NCBI GenBank assembly: GCA_018970045.1
Contig: JAGWXC010000003.1
Coordinates: 1-39,398, forward strand
Source of the DNA: Planctomycetota bacterium
GTDB taxonomy: Bacteria; Planctomycetota; Phycisphaerae; Phycisphaerales; SM1A02
Length of the DNA stretch: 39,398 nt
Reading direction: 5' to 3'
Both the position numbers and the translations under genes were made by a program. Below, one piece after another: positions 27,551 to 36,495 of this stretch. Within the stretch, counting starts at the first letter, position 1; every line of letters starts with the position of its first letter. The notes under the pieces were generated by a model that did not search any database, was not told the origin of the DNA, and saw nothing but the letters and a program-made list of their open reading frames with translations.

Positions 27551-27575
27551 CGGCCCGTCCCCTGTGGACGGGCCG
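27551..27575 (+). terminator. Hairpin terminator after tRNA-Thr
   Basis: cggcccgtcc-cctgt-ggacgggccg, 10-bp perfect stem followed by ttgtcgt. Confidence 0.65.
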
Positions 27576-27639
27576 TTGTCGTGAGTGGGCATCGCGCACG
27601 TCGTGCACGCATCGTGCGCGTGGTGCACGAACGGGCCTG

Positions 27640-28809
27640 TCACTCGCGCGACGGGGTCTCGATGCGTCCGAGCAGGAGCTCGAGCGTGGCGCACACCTGA
27701 TCGACGTCGTCGTCGCTCATCGAGGTGTACATCGGCAGCGTGATCGTGCGGTCGGCGAGGCTCTCGGCGACCGGGCATTGACCCGGGTGCGTGCCGAGCG
27801 CCGCGCGCACGTGCGGCAGAAGATGGCACGCTGGGTAGTGGTTCGCCGCACCGATGTCGTGGCGGTGCAGGCCATCGACGATGGCATCGCGCTCCATCGC
27901 GCCGAACCGATCGGACAGGCGCACCCAGAAGAGTGGCCACGAGATCGTCCCGTGATCGGGGATCGACGGCACGATGAGGTCGGACACCGCGCAGAGCCGG
28001 CGCACGTAGCGGCGGGCGACCTCGGTGCGGCGCTCCAGGATGGAGTCGAGCCGATCGATCTGGCTGGCCCCGAGGGCGGCAAGCGGCTCGGCCAGGCGCG
28101 CGTCGTAGCCGAGGCAGGCGAACTGCATGATCATGCCGACGTCAGGCGACTGGTCGGGGAACGAACGCCGATCGGTGCGGCCCTGGTTGCGCATGGCGCG
28201 GCAGAGCATGGCCAGTCGATCGTCGTTGGTCACGATGGCTCCGCCTTCGCCCATGGCGATCGGCCGGTTGGGCCCGAAGCCCAGTGCGGTGATGCGTCCG
28301 AAGCGCCCGGCATTGTCCGGCCCCAGCGTGCTGCCGAACGCCTCGGCAGCGTTCTCGACCATGGGCAGCTCGGCTCGCGCACAGACGGCGATGAGGTCCT
28401 GCAGGCCGGCGATCGCGCCGAAGATGGGGACGCCGAGCACCGCCCGCGTGCGGGGCGTGAGCTTGGTCTCGGCTTCCGTGGCGCTCATGCAGAGCGTGCG
28501 ATGGTCGGCGTCGACGAACACCGGCGTGGCGCCGACCGCGAGGACGGCGTTGGTGTTGGCCGGGAAGGCAAAGCTCGGCACCAGCACCTCGTCGCCGTCG
28601 CCGATGTCGAGCGCGCGAAGCGCGAGTTCAAGCGCCGTGGCGCCACTGGAGACGCCGATGGCGTGCGGCCGACGCGTGACGTGCGCGACCTTGCGCTCGA
28701 ACTCGAGCAGTGCACGGCCCTGCGAGAGCCGCTCGCCATGGAGCGTGTCGATGACCGCGTCGAGGTCCGCCCGAACGAGGTCGGGCTTCGAGAGAGGGAT
28801 GTTGCTCAT
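27640..28809 (-). CDS. DegT/DnrJ/EryC1/StrS-family aminotransferase homologue, catalytic residues substituted
   Basis: MSNIPLSKPDLVRADLDAVIDTL...SSGATALELALRALDIGDGDEVLVPSFAFPANTNAVLAVGATPVFVDAD...VENAAEAFGS...GFGPNRPIAMGEGGAIVTND. Confidence 0.9.
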   Translation of the reverse strand: MSNIPLSKPDLVRADLDAVIDTLHGERLSQGRALLEFERKVAHVTRRPHAIGVSSGATALELALRALDIGDGDEVLVPSFAFPANTNAVLAVGATPVFVDADHRTLCMSATEAETKLTPRTRAVLGVPIFGAIAGLQDLIAVCARAELPMVENAAEAFGSTLGPDNAGRFGRITALGFGPNRPIAMGEGGAIVTNDDRLAMLCRAMRNQGRTDRRSFPDQSPDVGMIMQFACLGYDARLAEPLAALGASQIDRLDSILERRTEVARRYVRRLCAVSDLIVPSIPDHGTISWPLFWVRLSDRFGAMERDAIVDGLHRHDIGAANHYPACHLLPHVRAALGTHPGQCPVAESLADRTITLPMYTSMSDDDVDQVCATLELLLGRIETPSRE

Positions 28810-30293
28810 GGTGTGGCCTTGAGGGATGCCTCGGTCATGGCCTTGATCGCGCGATCGGCCTGGCCCGAGCGCGACAGGAAGATCCATGCCGCCTGCGTCC
28901 TGAAGTTGATGCTGAGTTCGCTGCCGCCCGAGGCCGCCACGCCGACTTGGGCGAGGATCGCAGGGTCGACCGGATCGCTCGTGCGGGCGCGCGCCATGCA
29001 CGCCATCGAGGCGGCGCTGCGACCGAGCTTCTCGCGCGCAGCGCACGCCAGTTCGGCGGCGCGTGCATCCTTCGATTGGTAGATCGCGTTGACGAGGAGT
29101 TCCGATCCATCGCGGTCATCGCCGGCGCTCACGAGTCGAGCGGCCATGCCGGCAGGATCGATCGCGGCCAGGCGCTGCCCCGCGTCGAGTGCCATCGATC
29201 GCAGAGGGATCGATGCATCGGCCTTGAGCCCTGCGTCGACGATCGCTTCGAGCGCAGGTCGTGCCGCGGCATCGGGCATCGATCGCGATCGCTGGAGCGC
29301 CGCCTCGGCCAGGAGCCGCTGCCCGGTGCCCGCCATGGCGGCCAGCCGTTCGCCCAGCGCCGATGCATCGTTTGATGCAGCCGCATCGATCGCATTGGCC
29401 AGTGCTTCCATGGAAGGATCCCCGTTGCGGATCATGGCGGCCCAACCGACGGGCGGGGCATCGATCGACACAAGCAATTGAAGTCCGGCACGAAGGAGCG
29501 CAACCTGCGAGCGGTCAGCGGTCGCCGCACGCCAGAGTGGCTCGGCCTGCGCGGGATCGAGCTTCAGGACCGTACCCATCACGAGCAGGCGAAGGTTGGC
29601 GGGAATGCCGTCGCCCGCTGCGAGCGCGGCCAGCTTCGGCGCGGTTGCCTTGAGCGTGTACGCCTCGGCCGCTCGCGCCACCTCCTGGATCGCGGCGGTG
29701 CGGTCGCCGCCCTGCAGCCCGGCCACGCGGCTGGCGAACTGGTCCCAGCCCTGGGCATCGCCGGCCTGGAGCATGAGCGCTGCGGCGAGACCCGCGACCG
29801 CCGGCCGCTCATCGGCCAGAAGCGGGCTGATCGAGGCCGTGTCGATCGACTCGCCGGCCTGGAGCAGCACGCTGGCCAGGACCGCGCGGTCAAGCGGTTC
29901 GATGTCGTCCCAATCCATGATCTCACGCGCTGCGGCAGGCGAGAGCAACTTGAGCCCGACCGCGGCGCGCATCGCCGCCAGGCGCGTGGGCGTGTCGGTG
30001 ATCAAGCGCAGCGAGAGCGGCGTGACGCCGGCGGGGCTGGCCAGTTCGGCCTCGCCCAGCAGGCCGTCGATCGCAGCCGTCGGATCAGGTCGCTGCGCCA
30101 GCGTGTTGAAGAGCGGCGCGAGCCGAGGATCCTTCATCGATCGCAAGGCGAGCAGGGCATCGTGATGCGAACCATTGGCACGCGGGGCGATCGAACGCAC
30201 CAAGGCATCCAGGCTCGCCTGGGTGTAATCGATCTGCTCGAACTGCACGAGGGCGGCAAGCGCCATCGGACCGACCACGCCCATCATGACCAT
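28806..30293 (-). CDS. Secreted/anchored helical-repeat protein of unknown function
   Basis: MVMMGVVGPMALAALVQFEQIDYTQASLDALVRSIAPRANGSHHDALLALRSMKDPRLAPLFNTLAQ...; ATGA overlap with the downstream DegT-like gene; start trimmed to ATG 30293. Confidence 0.75.
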   Translation of the reverse strand: MVMMGVVGPMALAALVQFEQIDYTQASLDALVRSIAPRANGSHHDALLALRSMKDPRLAPLFNTLAQRPDPTAAIDGLLGEAELASPAGVTPLSLRLITDTPTRLAAMRAAVGLKLLSPAAAREIMDWDDIEPLDRAVLASVLLQAGESIDTASISPLLADERPAVAGLAAALMLQAGDAQGWDQFASRVAGLQGGDRTAAIQEVARAAEAYTLKATAPKLAALAAGDGIPANLRLLVMGTVLKLDPAQAEPLWRAATADRSQVALLRAGLQLLVSIDAPPVGWAAMIRNGDPSMEALANAIDAAASNDASALGERLAAMAGTGQRLLAEAALQRSRSMPDAAARPALEAIVDAGLKADASIPLRSMALDAGQRLAAIDPAGMAARLVSAGDDRDGSELLVNAIYQSKDARAAELACAAREKLGRSAASMACMARARTSDPVDPAILAQVGVAASGGSELSINFRTQAAWIFLSRSGQADRAIKAMTEASLKATP

Positions 30294-30330
30294 GGCGGCC
30301 AGTGTAGGGGAAGCCCCGCGGGAGGGAGGC

Positions 30331-31770
30331 TCAGGAACGAGGCGCAGCCAGCACCGAGCGGCGCACGCGGGCCACCAGTTCATCCGCACCGGATGATCCA
30401 TCGGCGGTCTCGATCGCGGCACGCTCCTCGACGAGCTTCTGCACGCGGCTGGCCGCTGCGTGAATCGTGCTGTGCGTGCTGCGGCCCATCGCCTTGGCGA
30501 TCTCGGGGTAGCTGCGGGTGGTGAACTCCCGGGCAAGCAGGGCGATCACGCCGCGCGCCAGCACCGCGCGTCGGTGGCGGCTTGCGCCCAGGCACTCGGA
30601 TCGCTCGACCCCGAGCGCCTCGCAGGTGGCGTCGATGATCGTGGGGATCCGCACGTTGGTCCTGCGCTCCCGTGCGGCGTCGGCGTCGAGCACTTGGGTG
30701 ACCGAGGACTCGTTGATCGCCTCGCCCTGCAGGCGGCGGGTATCGAGGACCGAGACCGCCGCGAGCTTGGCCACGGCGCCTTCGATCTCGCGCACGCTGC
30801 CCACGCATCGGCTGGCCACGCAGTCGATCGCCGAATCGGTGAGCCGCAGCCCCCGGCGCTGGGCGAACCGACGGACGAGCGCGTTGCGCAGGTCGCGGTC
30901 GGGGGCATCGACCTTGGCCACGATGCCCGCGAGCAGTCGGCTCACGAGTGCCTTCGAGAGCCGAGCGATCTCGCGAGGATGCTCGTCGCTCACGATCGCC
31001 ACCTTCGCGCCCATCAGCCCGACGGCATCGATCGTGTGCAGGAACTCGGCCTGCGTGGCGGTCTTGTCGGCGAGGAAGTGCACGTCGTCGATCGCGAGGA
31101 GGTCGCACTCGCGCACGCGCTGGCGGAAGGCCGAGACGGTGTTGGCGCGCAGCGCCGCGAGGAAGCCGTTGGTGAACTGTTCGCCGGTCAGGTATCGCAC
31201 CCGCGTCGAGCCGGTCGACTGGCGGGCCGAGCAGAGCGCATGCAGGAGGTGGGTCTTGCCGACGCCGCACGGGCCGTGGAGCACGAGCAGGTTCACGCCC
31301 GGCAGCGTGCCGGCCGCGAACTGCCGGGCGCTCTCGAGGGCGATCCGGTTGCTAGGCGCCGCGACGAAGTCATCGAAGGTGCGCCACTCGCTGCCGGGAC
31401 GGGTACGCCGCTCGCGCTCCGGGAGCGCCGATTCGATCGCGCGTTCCGGATCGCCACGCCGCGCACGCGCGCTCGAGGGCGTGGCCTGCTGCGGCGCGGC
31501 ACGGATCGTGACCTTGGCGCCAGCGCCACTGCGCTCGCGCATCACCGACTCGAGCACGCCCCGGTAGTGACGCTCGATCCAGTCGCTGGCGAAGGTGGTG
31601 CGCACCGCGACGTCGAGCGAACCGCCTTCGACGGCAAGCTCCGACTGGCTCTCGAACCACATCCGGAAGGGAACGTCGCCGATGCGGTTGCGGATGGCTT
31701 CGCCAAGCGCCTCGCGCTCGATGGAGGAGCCGCGCGCGTCGAAGGAGCAGGAGGTCTGGGTGTCGTTCAA
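30331..31770 (-). CDS. dnaA: Chromosomal replication initiator protein DnaA
   Basis: Domain I RMWFESQSELAVEGGSLDVAVRTTFASDWIERHYRGVL; Walker A LHGPCGVGKTHLLHAL; Walker B DLLAIDDVHFLADKTATQAEFLHTID; domain IV SYPEIAKAMGRSTHSTIHAA. TTG start at 31770 is a best guess. Confidence 0.92.
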   Translation of the reverse strand: MNDTQTSCSFDARGSSIEREALGEAIRNRIGDVPFRMWFESQSELAVEGGSLDVAVRTTFASDWIERHYRGVLESVMRERSGAGAKVTIRAAPQQATPSSARARRGDPERAIESALPERERRTRPGSEWRTFDDFVAAPSNRIALESARQFAAGTLPGVNLLVLHGPCGVGKTHLLHALCSARQSTGSTRVRYLTGEQFTNGFLAALRANTVSAFRQRVRECDLLAIDDVHFLADKTATQAEFLHTIDAVGLMGAKVAIVSDEHPREIARLSKALVSRLLAGIVAKVDAPDRDLRNALVRRFAQRRGLRLTDSAIDCVASRCVGSVREIEGAVAKLAAVSVLDTRRLQGEAINESSVTQVLDADAARERRTNVRIPTIIDATCEALGVERSECLGASRHRRAVLARGVIALLAREFTTRSYPEIAKAMGRSTHSTIHAAASRVQKLVEERAAIETADGSSGADELVARVRRSVLAAPRS

Positions 31771-32079
31771 GCGCGGTGCTCGTGGCAAGGGGCGGCGGGA
31801 CCCGGCAAGGACAGGGGACAGCACCGACGATGGGGGTCGTCGCTGCACGATCTCTCCGTGCCGAACACAATGTGGTGTGGACCTCGTCGTCCGTGCGAGC
31901 CGCCCACGAGAACCGGGCGTTGGTCATCCTGACCGGGCCGCACACTCTAGCCCATGTTCAGGACCTGCCAAGACGATCGTGGCGAGTTGGTGCGCATGCA
32001 TCGACAAGCCGCGTGCACGTGCGCACTTGCGTGCCGAGGATTTCCTTGGGCATGCGCGCATGCACTCGCGTGCATGCAG

Positions 32080-32088
32080 TGTGGACAA
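32080..32088. promoter_or_regulatory. Candidate DnaA box (TGTGGACAA = TTGTCCACA on the minus strand)
   Basis: Exact match to the DnaA-box variant common in high-GC bacteria, in the noncoding region upstream of dnaA; single good match. Confidence 0.4.
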
Positions 32089-32092
32089 CTCG

Positions 32093-33043
32093 TCACCGCA
32101 GCGCGTGGATGAACGCGACGCGACGCATCGTCCTGTGGAATCCGGCGTTGTGATAGAGGTGCAGCGCCGGAGCGTTCGCTTCATCGCACGCCAGGTGCAG
32201 GCTGCGCACGCCGCGGTGCTCCAGTCGCCCGATCGAGTGTTGCAGGAGGGCAGGACCGATGCCTCGGCCGCGCGCCCAGTGCGCCACGCCGAAGTACACG
32301 AGCTCCGCGGCATCGGTGCCCGGCAGCGGCGCGCACATGCTCACGGCGGCAGGGCGTCCATCCAGCCAGACCATCGTCCAGAGGTCGGGATCGACCGCGT
32401 GGGTCGCCAGGTGGCCCTCGAGGGTCTCCTGCGGCGTTCGCATGCCGGCCAGGGCGGGGCAGTCGAGTGTGGCCTCGTAGGTTGCCTGCAGGAGCGCCGA
32501 GAGGGTGGCGTGGCCCTCATCGCTGTGAACGTCGCAGGCGGTGATCGATGCCCCGGCGGGCCAACTCGCCGCCACGCGGCCCCGTCGGGGCAGGGCGCGC
32601 TCGTAGTAGCCCAGCGTGGCGAGCCGGCGCATGCCGGCGGCTTCCAGAACACGAAGTTCTCGGCCGCGCGCGGGCTCGACCAGGGCCTGGGCCATGGCGC
32701 GGCCCAACCCGTGCGCGCTGGCCAGGGCTCGTGCGAGGAGCCGCCCCAGCGCGGGGATCGCGGCATCGGACGAACCGCGCGTGAGCAGGGCGTGCAGCGT
32801 GTTGCCAGCTTGTGGGGCCAGCAGCGCCGTAGCACCGATGCAGCCGTCTGGGTCGGCGACGCACCAGGCGTGTTCGAAGAACGTTGGGTCGGCCCTGGCG
32901 TCGCGAATCAGGCGCCGAAGGACGGCCGGGTCGGGTCCAGCCAGGCGGCGGAGCGCCTCTGCCCGCTGGGAGACCGCGGGCTGGAACGGCTCACCCCAGT
33001 CAGGGGCGTGGCCAAAGAGCCCAGTTCGGTCAAGGAGCGACAC
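32093..33043 (-). CDS. GNAT family N-acetyltransferase (tandem GNAT-like)
   Basis: ELVYFGVAHWARGRGIGPALLQHSIGRLEHRGVRSLHLACDEANAPALHLYHNAGFHRTMRRVAF; GTG start at 33043 inferred. Confidence 0.85.
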   Translation of the reverse strand: MSLLDRTGLFGHAPDWGEPFQPAVSQRAEALRRLAGPDPAVLRRLIRDARADPTFFEHAWCVADPDGCIGATALLAPQAGNTLHALLTRGSSDAAIPALGRLLARALASAHGLGRAMAQALVEPARGRELRVLEAAGMRRLATLGYYERALPRRGRVAASWPAGASITACDVHSDEGHATLSALLQATYEATLDCPALAGMRTPQETLEGHLATHAVDPDLWTMVWLDGRPAAVSMCAPLPGTDAAELVYFGVAHWARGRGIGPALLQHSIGRLEHRGVRSLHLACDEANAPALHLYHNAGFHRTMRRVAFIHALR

Positions 33044-33097
33044 GTCGAAAGCGTATCGGAGCAAGGGGGCGTGGGCGAGGATCGGTACACTTCGGCG

Positions 33098-33706
33098 ATG
33101 CTGATTCGCCCGCTGGCCATCGCGCTCCTTGCTGCTTCGTCGCTCGCCGCCCTGCCGTGGTCCGCCTCGCAGCCCGCTGTCGCTGCGGTGCTGGGCGAAC
33201 AGTGGAAGCTCGACGTTCGGCCGAAGGGCCTGCGCCTCTGGGTCGATCCGCAGGATGGCAAGGGCTACTGGTACTTCGTCTATGACGTGGTGAACCAGAC
33301 CAAGCAAACGCTGCTGTGGTCGCCCAAGATCCAGCTGCTGGACGGCGAGGGGCGCCTCATGCGTGGTGGCAACGATGTGCCGCCCCAGGTGCGCAAGGCG
33401 ATGTGCGCCTCGATGGCCGAAGAGGGCGTCGAGGACCAGTTCGCCGTGATGGACGACCTGCTGCCCGGCGAAGACAACGGCCGCACCGGCATGGTGGCCT
33501 GGCTGGCCGAAGGCACCGACGGCACCGAATTGACCGTGTTCATCGCGGGCGCTTCGAGCGAGACCGAGCAGAAAGTGCACCCCAAGACCGGTGAGAAGGT
33601 GACCCTTCGCGAAAATCTCCAGCTCGACTACGCGGTCCCTGGTGATCCGAAGGGGCGTCGTACGGAGCCTGCGATCCTCAAGAATCGCGAATGGGTCATG
33701 CGCTGA
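33098..33706 (+). CDS. Secreted protein of unknown function
   Basis: Signal peptide MLIRPLAIALLAASSLAALPWSASQPAVA; GLRLWVDPQDGKGYWYFVYDVVNQTKQTLLWSPKIQLLDGEG. Confidence 0.8.
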   Translation: MLIRPLAIALLAASSLAALPWSASQPAVAAVLGEQWKLDVRPKGLRLWVDPQDGKGYWYFVYDVVNQTKQTLLWSPKIQLLDGEGRLMRGGNDVPPQVRKAMCASMAEEGVEDQFAVMDDLLPGEDNGRTGMVAWLAEGTDGTELTVFIAGASSETEQKVHPKTGEKVTLRENLQLDYAVPGDPKGRRTEPAILKNREWVMR

Positions 33707-33856
33707 GGTGCCCCAATCGCGGCGGCAGTGCTCGCGCGCATCGTCGAACGGGCTGTCATGGCCCTGATAATCACGGATCGCCATCGAGGTTGGCGCTTCA
33801 CAAGAGCCTCGGTTGCCCCTACACTCCGCGACTCGCTCTCGAAAGGACTTTTCGTC

Positions 33857-34132
33857 ATGGCACACAAGAAGGGCCAGGGCTCGACCCAAAACGGCCGCGA
33901 CTCGAATCCGCAGTTCCTCGGCATCAAGCTCTATGGCGGCCAGGACGCAAAGGCTGGTTCCATCATCGTCCGCCAGCGCGGCACGAAGTGGAAGGCCGGC
34001 TTCATGACCTATCTGTCGGCCGATGACTCGGTCATGGCCAAGGTGCCCGGCACCGTGCGGTTCCGCGGCCGGATGGTCGACGTGATCCCCGCCGACCCCA
34101 GCCTGCCCCGGCTGGCCATGGACACCAAGTGA
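33857..34132 (+). CDS. rpmA: 50S ribosomal protein bL27
   Basis: MAHKKGQGSTQNGRDSNPQFLGIKLYGGQDAKAGSIIVRQRGTKWKAG; bL27 signature. Confidence 0.95.
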   Translation: MAHKKGQGSTQNGRDSNPQFLGIKLYGGQDAKAGSIIVRQRGTKWKAGFMTYLSADDSVMAKVPGTVRFRGRMVDVIPADPSLPRLAMDTK

Positions 34133-34147
34133 ATCGAACTCATCGTG

Positions 34148-34184
34148 ACGGGCGCAGCCACCACGCTGCGCCCGTTTCGTTTTT
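34148..34184 (+). terminator. Rho-independent terminator after rpmA
   Basis: acgggcgcag-ccaccacg-ctgcgcccgt followed by ttcgttttt; 10-bp stem plus U tract. Confidence 0.88.
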
Positions 34185-34260
34185 GCCCTCGGCGTGCGCG
34201 CCGTGCGCGTGGACTCATCATGTCGTGCCCAACCGCACGCGTGGCCAGGAGCGCTGAACG

Positions 34261-35280
34261 ATGTTCGTCGATCGTGCCGTCATCCATGTGCGCAGCGGCA
34301 AGGGCGGCGACGGCTGCGCCCACCTGCTGCAGCTGAAGGGCAACCCCAAGGGCGGCCCCGATGGCGGCGACGGCGGCAAGGGCGGCGATGTGGTCGTCGT
34401 GGGCGATCCGCACCTCGACACGCTGGTCGAGTTTGCCTACAAGCCGCACTGGTTCGCGAAGGATGGCGAGAACGGCCAGAAGAAGAAGTGCCACGGGTGC
34501 GATGGCAGCGACATCGAGATCCGCCTGCCGCTGGGCGCGCAGGTGATCGATCCTGAGTCGGGCGACATCGTGGCCGAGATCCTCGAGCCCGGCCAGCGCG
34601 TGGTGATCGCCGCCGGCGGTCGCGGCGGATTGGGCAACGACCATTTCAAGAGCGCCGTGCACCAGACGCCGCTCGAACGCACGCTCGGTGAGCCGTCGAT
34701 CGACAAGACCTTCGAGGTCGAGCTCAAGCTCATCGCCGACGTTGGTTTCGTGGGCCTGCCCAACGCAGGCAAGAGCACGCTGCTCAAGGCGAGCACGCGC
34801 GCGAATCCCAAGGTGGCGGACTACCCGTTCACCACGCTCGGGCCGCAACTGGGGATCCTCGATCTCGGTGACGAGCGGCGGCTCGTGCTTGCCGACCTGC
34901 CGGGCCTGATCGAGGGCGCGGCGGAGGGCGCCGGGCTGGGCCACGACTTCCTGCGGCACGTGGAGCGCACGCGGTGCATCCTGCACGTCGTCGATGCACT
35001 GCCGGTCGATGGCAGCGATCCGGTCGAGTCCTACCGAACGATCCGCCGGGAGCTCGCGGAGTTCAGTGACGAGCTCGCGCGCAAGCCCGAGCTCGTGGTG
35101 CTGAACAAGATCGACCTGCTGCCTGCCGAGGATCGAGCGGAGCTCCTGGCCGACGTGCTCGAGCGCTTCGCCAAGCGCGGCGTGAAGCCGATGATGATGA
35201 GCGGCGCGACGGGCGAGGGTGTGCGCGAGGTCATGCTCGCGGTCTGGCGCATGGCTGAGTCGGCGCGCGCGCGGGGGTGA
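34261..35280 (+). CDS. obgE: GTPase Obg
   Basis: MFVDRAVIHVRSGKGGDGCAHLLQLKGNPKGGPDGGDGGKGGDVVVVGD...VGLPNAGKSTLLKAS...YPFTTLGPQLG. Confidence 0.96.
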   Translation: MFVDRAVIHVRSGKGGDGCAHLLQLKGNPKGGPDGGDGGKGGDVVVVGDPHLDTLVEFAYKPHWFAKDGENGQKKKCHGCDGSDIEIRLPLGAQVIDPESGDIVAEILEPGQRVVIAAGGRGGLGNDHFKSAVHQTPLERTLGEPSIDKTFEVELKLIADVGFVGLPNAGKSTLLKASTRANPKVADYPFTTLGPQLGILDLGDERRLVLADLPGLIEGAAEGAGLGHDFLRHVERTRCILHVVDALPVDGSDPVESYRTIRRELAEFSDELARKPELVVLNKIDLLPAEDRAELLADVLERFAKRGVKPMMMSGATGEGVREVMLAVWRMAESARARG

Positions 35281-35289
35281 GCCGGGACC

Positions 35290-36453
35290 TCACTCCGCCG
35301 GTCGCGGCACCACGGTCCCCGGTGCGGAGAGCGCTCGCACGAATCGGTGCGCGCGCAGCAGCCGAACCGCACGGTGGATGTCGGCGGCCAGTGGCGCGAT
35401 GAACTGCATCGGCTCGTTCGTGATCGGGTGGCGGAACCCGAGCATGGTCGCGTGGAGCGCCTGACGGCACAGGAAGGGCTCCGTGGACGAGCCGCCGAAA
35501 TCGGCCTCGCTTGAATGCTTGCCGCCGTAGAGATCATCGCCCACGATCGGGTAGCCGATGTGCGACAAGTGCACGCGGATCTGGTGCGTGCGGCCGGTCA
35601 GCAGCTCGAGCTCGACGAGCGATGCGCCCTCGTACTCCTCGATGACCCGGTAGACGGTGCGCGACGGCTTGCCGGTCTCGTCGTGGCGGACGGCGTACTT
35701 CTCCTTGATCGTCGGGTGCTTGCCCAGCGGCAAGTCGATCAGGTCGGCCTCGGGCTCCATGCGGCCGTGCACCAGCGCCAGATAGCGCTTGCTCGTCTGG
35801 CGGTGCTCGAACTGCTTGGCCAGGCGCCAGTGCGAGGTGTCGCTCTTGGCCACGACCATCACGCCGCTGGTGAGCTTGTCGAGCCGGTGGACCACGCCGG
35901 GGCGCGCGATGTCCTTGCCGACGCTGGAGAGCTGTCCCCCCGAGCGATGGCGGAAGTGCCACGCCAGCGCATTGATGAGCGTGCCGGTCTTGTGGCTGCG
36001 CGCTGGGTGCACGATCAGGCCGGGCTGCTTGTTCACGACGATGAGTTCGTCATCCTCGTACAGCACGTCGACCGGGATGTCCTCGGCCGGGATCTCGCTC
36101 GAGGGCGGCGGTGGCAGCATGGCCACCACGCGGTCACCCTTGCGCAACTTCGTGCTGGCCTTGGGGATCCGGCCGTTGACGGTCACGGCCTCTTCGTCGA
36201 TGAGTCGCTGCAGTTGCGTGCGCGAGAGGAACGGCACGCGATCGACGAGGTAGCGGTCGAGCCGCTTCTCGAGATCGCGCGTGAGCTCGAAGGTCACGCT
36301 GACGGGGTTGTCGTCGTCGAACTCACCGCTGGACTCGTACAGCGCAAAGAGCGCCTCGCGATCGACCTGGCCACCGGGGGCGATGAGCTGCACGGCACCG
36401 CCCGGGCCCGACACGATCGAGTCGTCATCGGGAACGCTGGTTGGGCTGGACAT
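35290..36453 (-). CDS. RluA/RluD-family 23S rRNA pseudouridine synthase
   Basis: S4-like N-terminus RYLVDRVPFLSRTQLQRLIDEEAVTVNG; catalytic HRLDKLTSGVMVVAKSD; LLTGRTHQIRVHLSHIGYPIVGD. Confidence 0.93.
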   Translation of the reverse strand: MSSPTSVPDDDSIVSGPGGAVQLIAPGGQVDREALFALYESSGEFDDDNPVSVTFELTRDLEKRLDRYLVDRVPFLSRTQLQRLIDEEAVTVNGRIPKASTKLRKGDRVVAMLPPPPSSEIPAEDIPVDVLYEDDELIVVNKQPGLIVHPARSHKTGTLINALAWHFRHRSGGQLSSVGKDIARPGVVHRLDKLTSGVMVVAKSDTSHWRLAKQFEHRQTSKRYLALVHGRMEPEADLIDLPLGKHPTIKEKYAVRHDETGKPSRTVYRVIEEYEGASLVELELLTGRTHQIRVHLSHIGYPIVGDDLYGGKHSSEADFGGSSTEPFLCRQALHATMLGFRHPITNEPMQFIAPLAADIHRAVRLLRAHRFVRALSAPGTVVPRPAE

Positions 36454-36495
36454 GGCGAGGCGTGCGTTGGAGCGGCGCGCCGGGCAGCTGCCGGA

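Noticed and set aside
30460-31932. 490-aa plus-strand ORF
   Set aside because: Antisense of dnaA, shadow composition.
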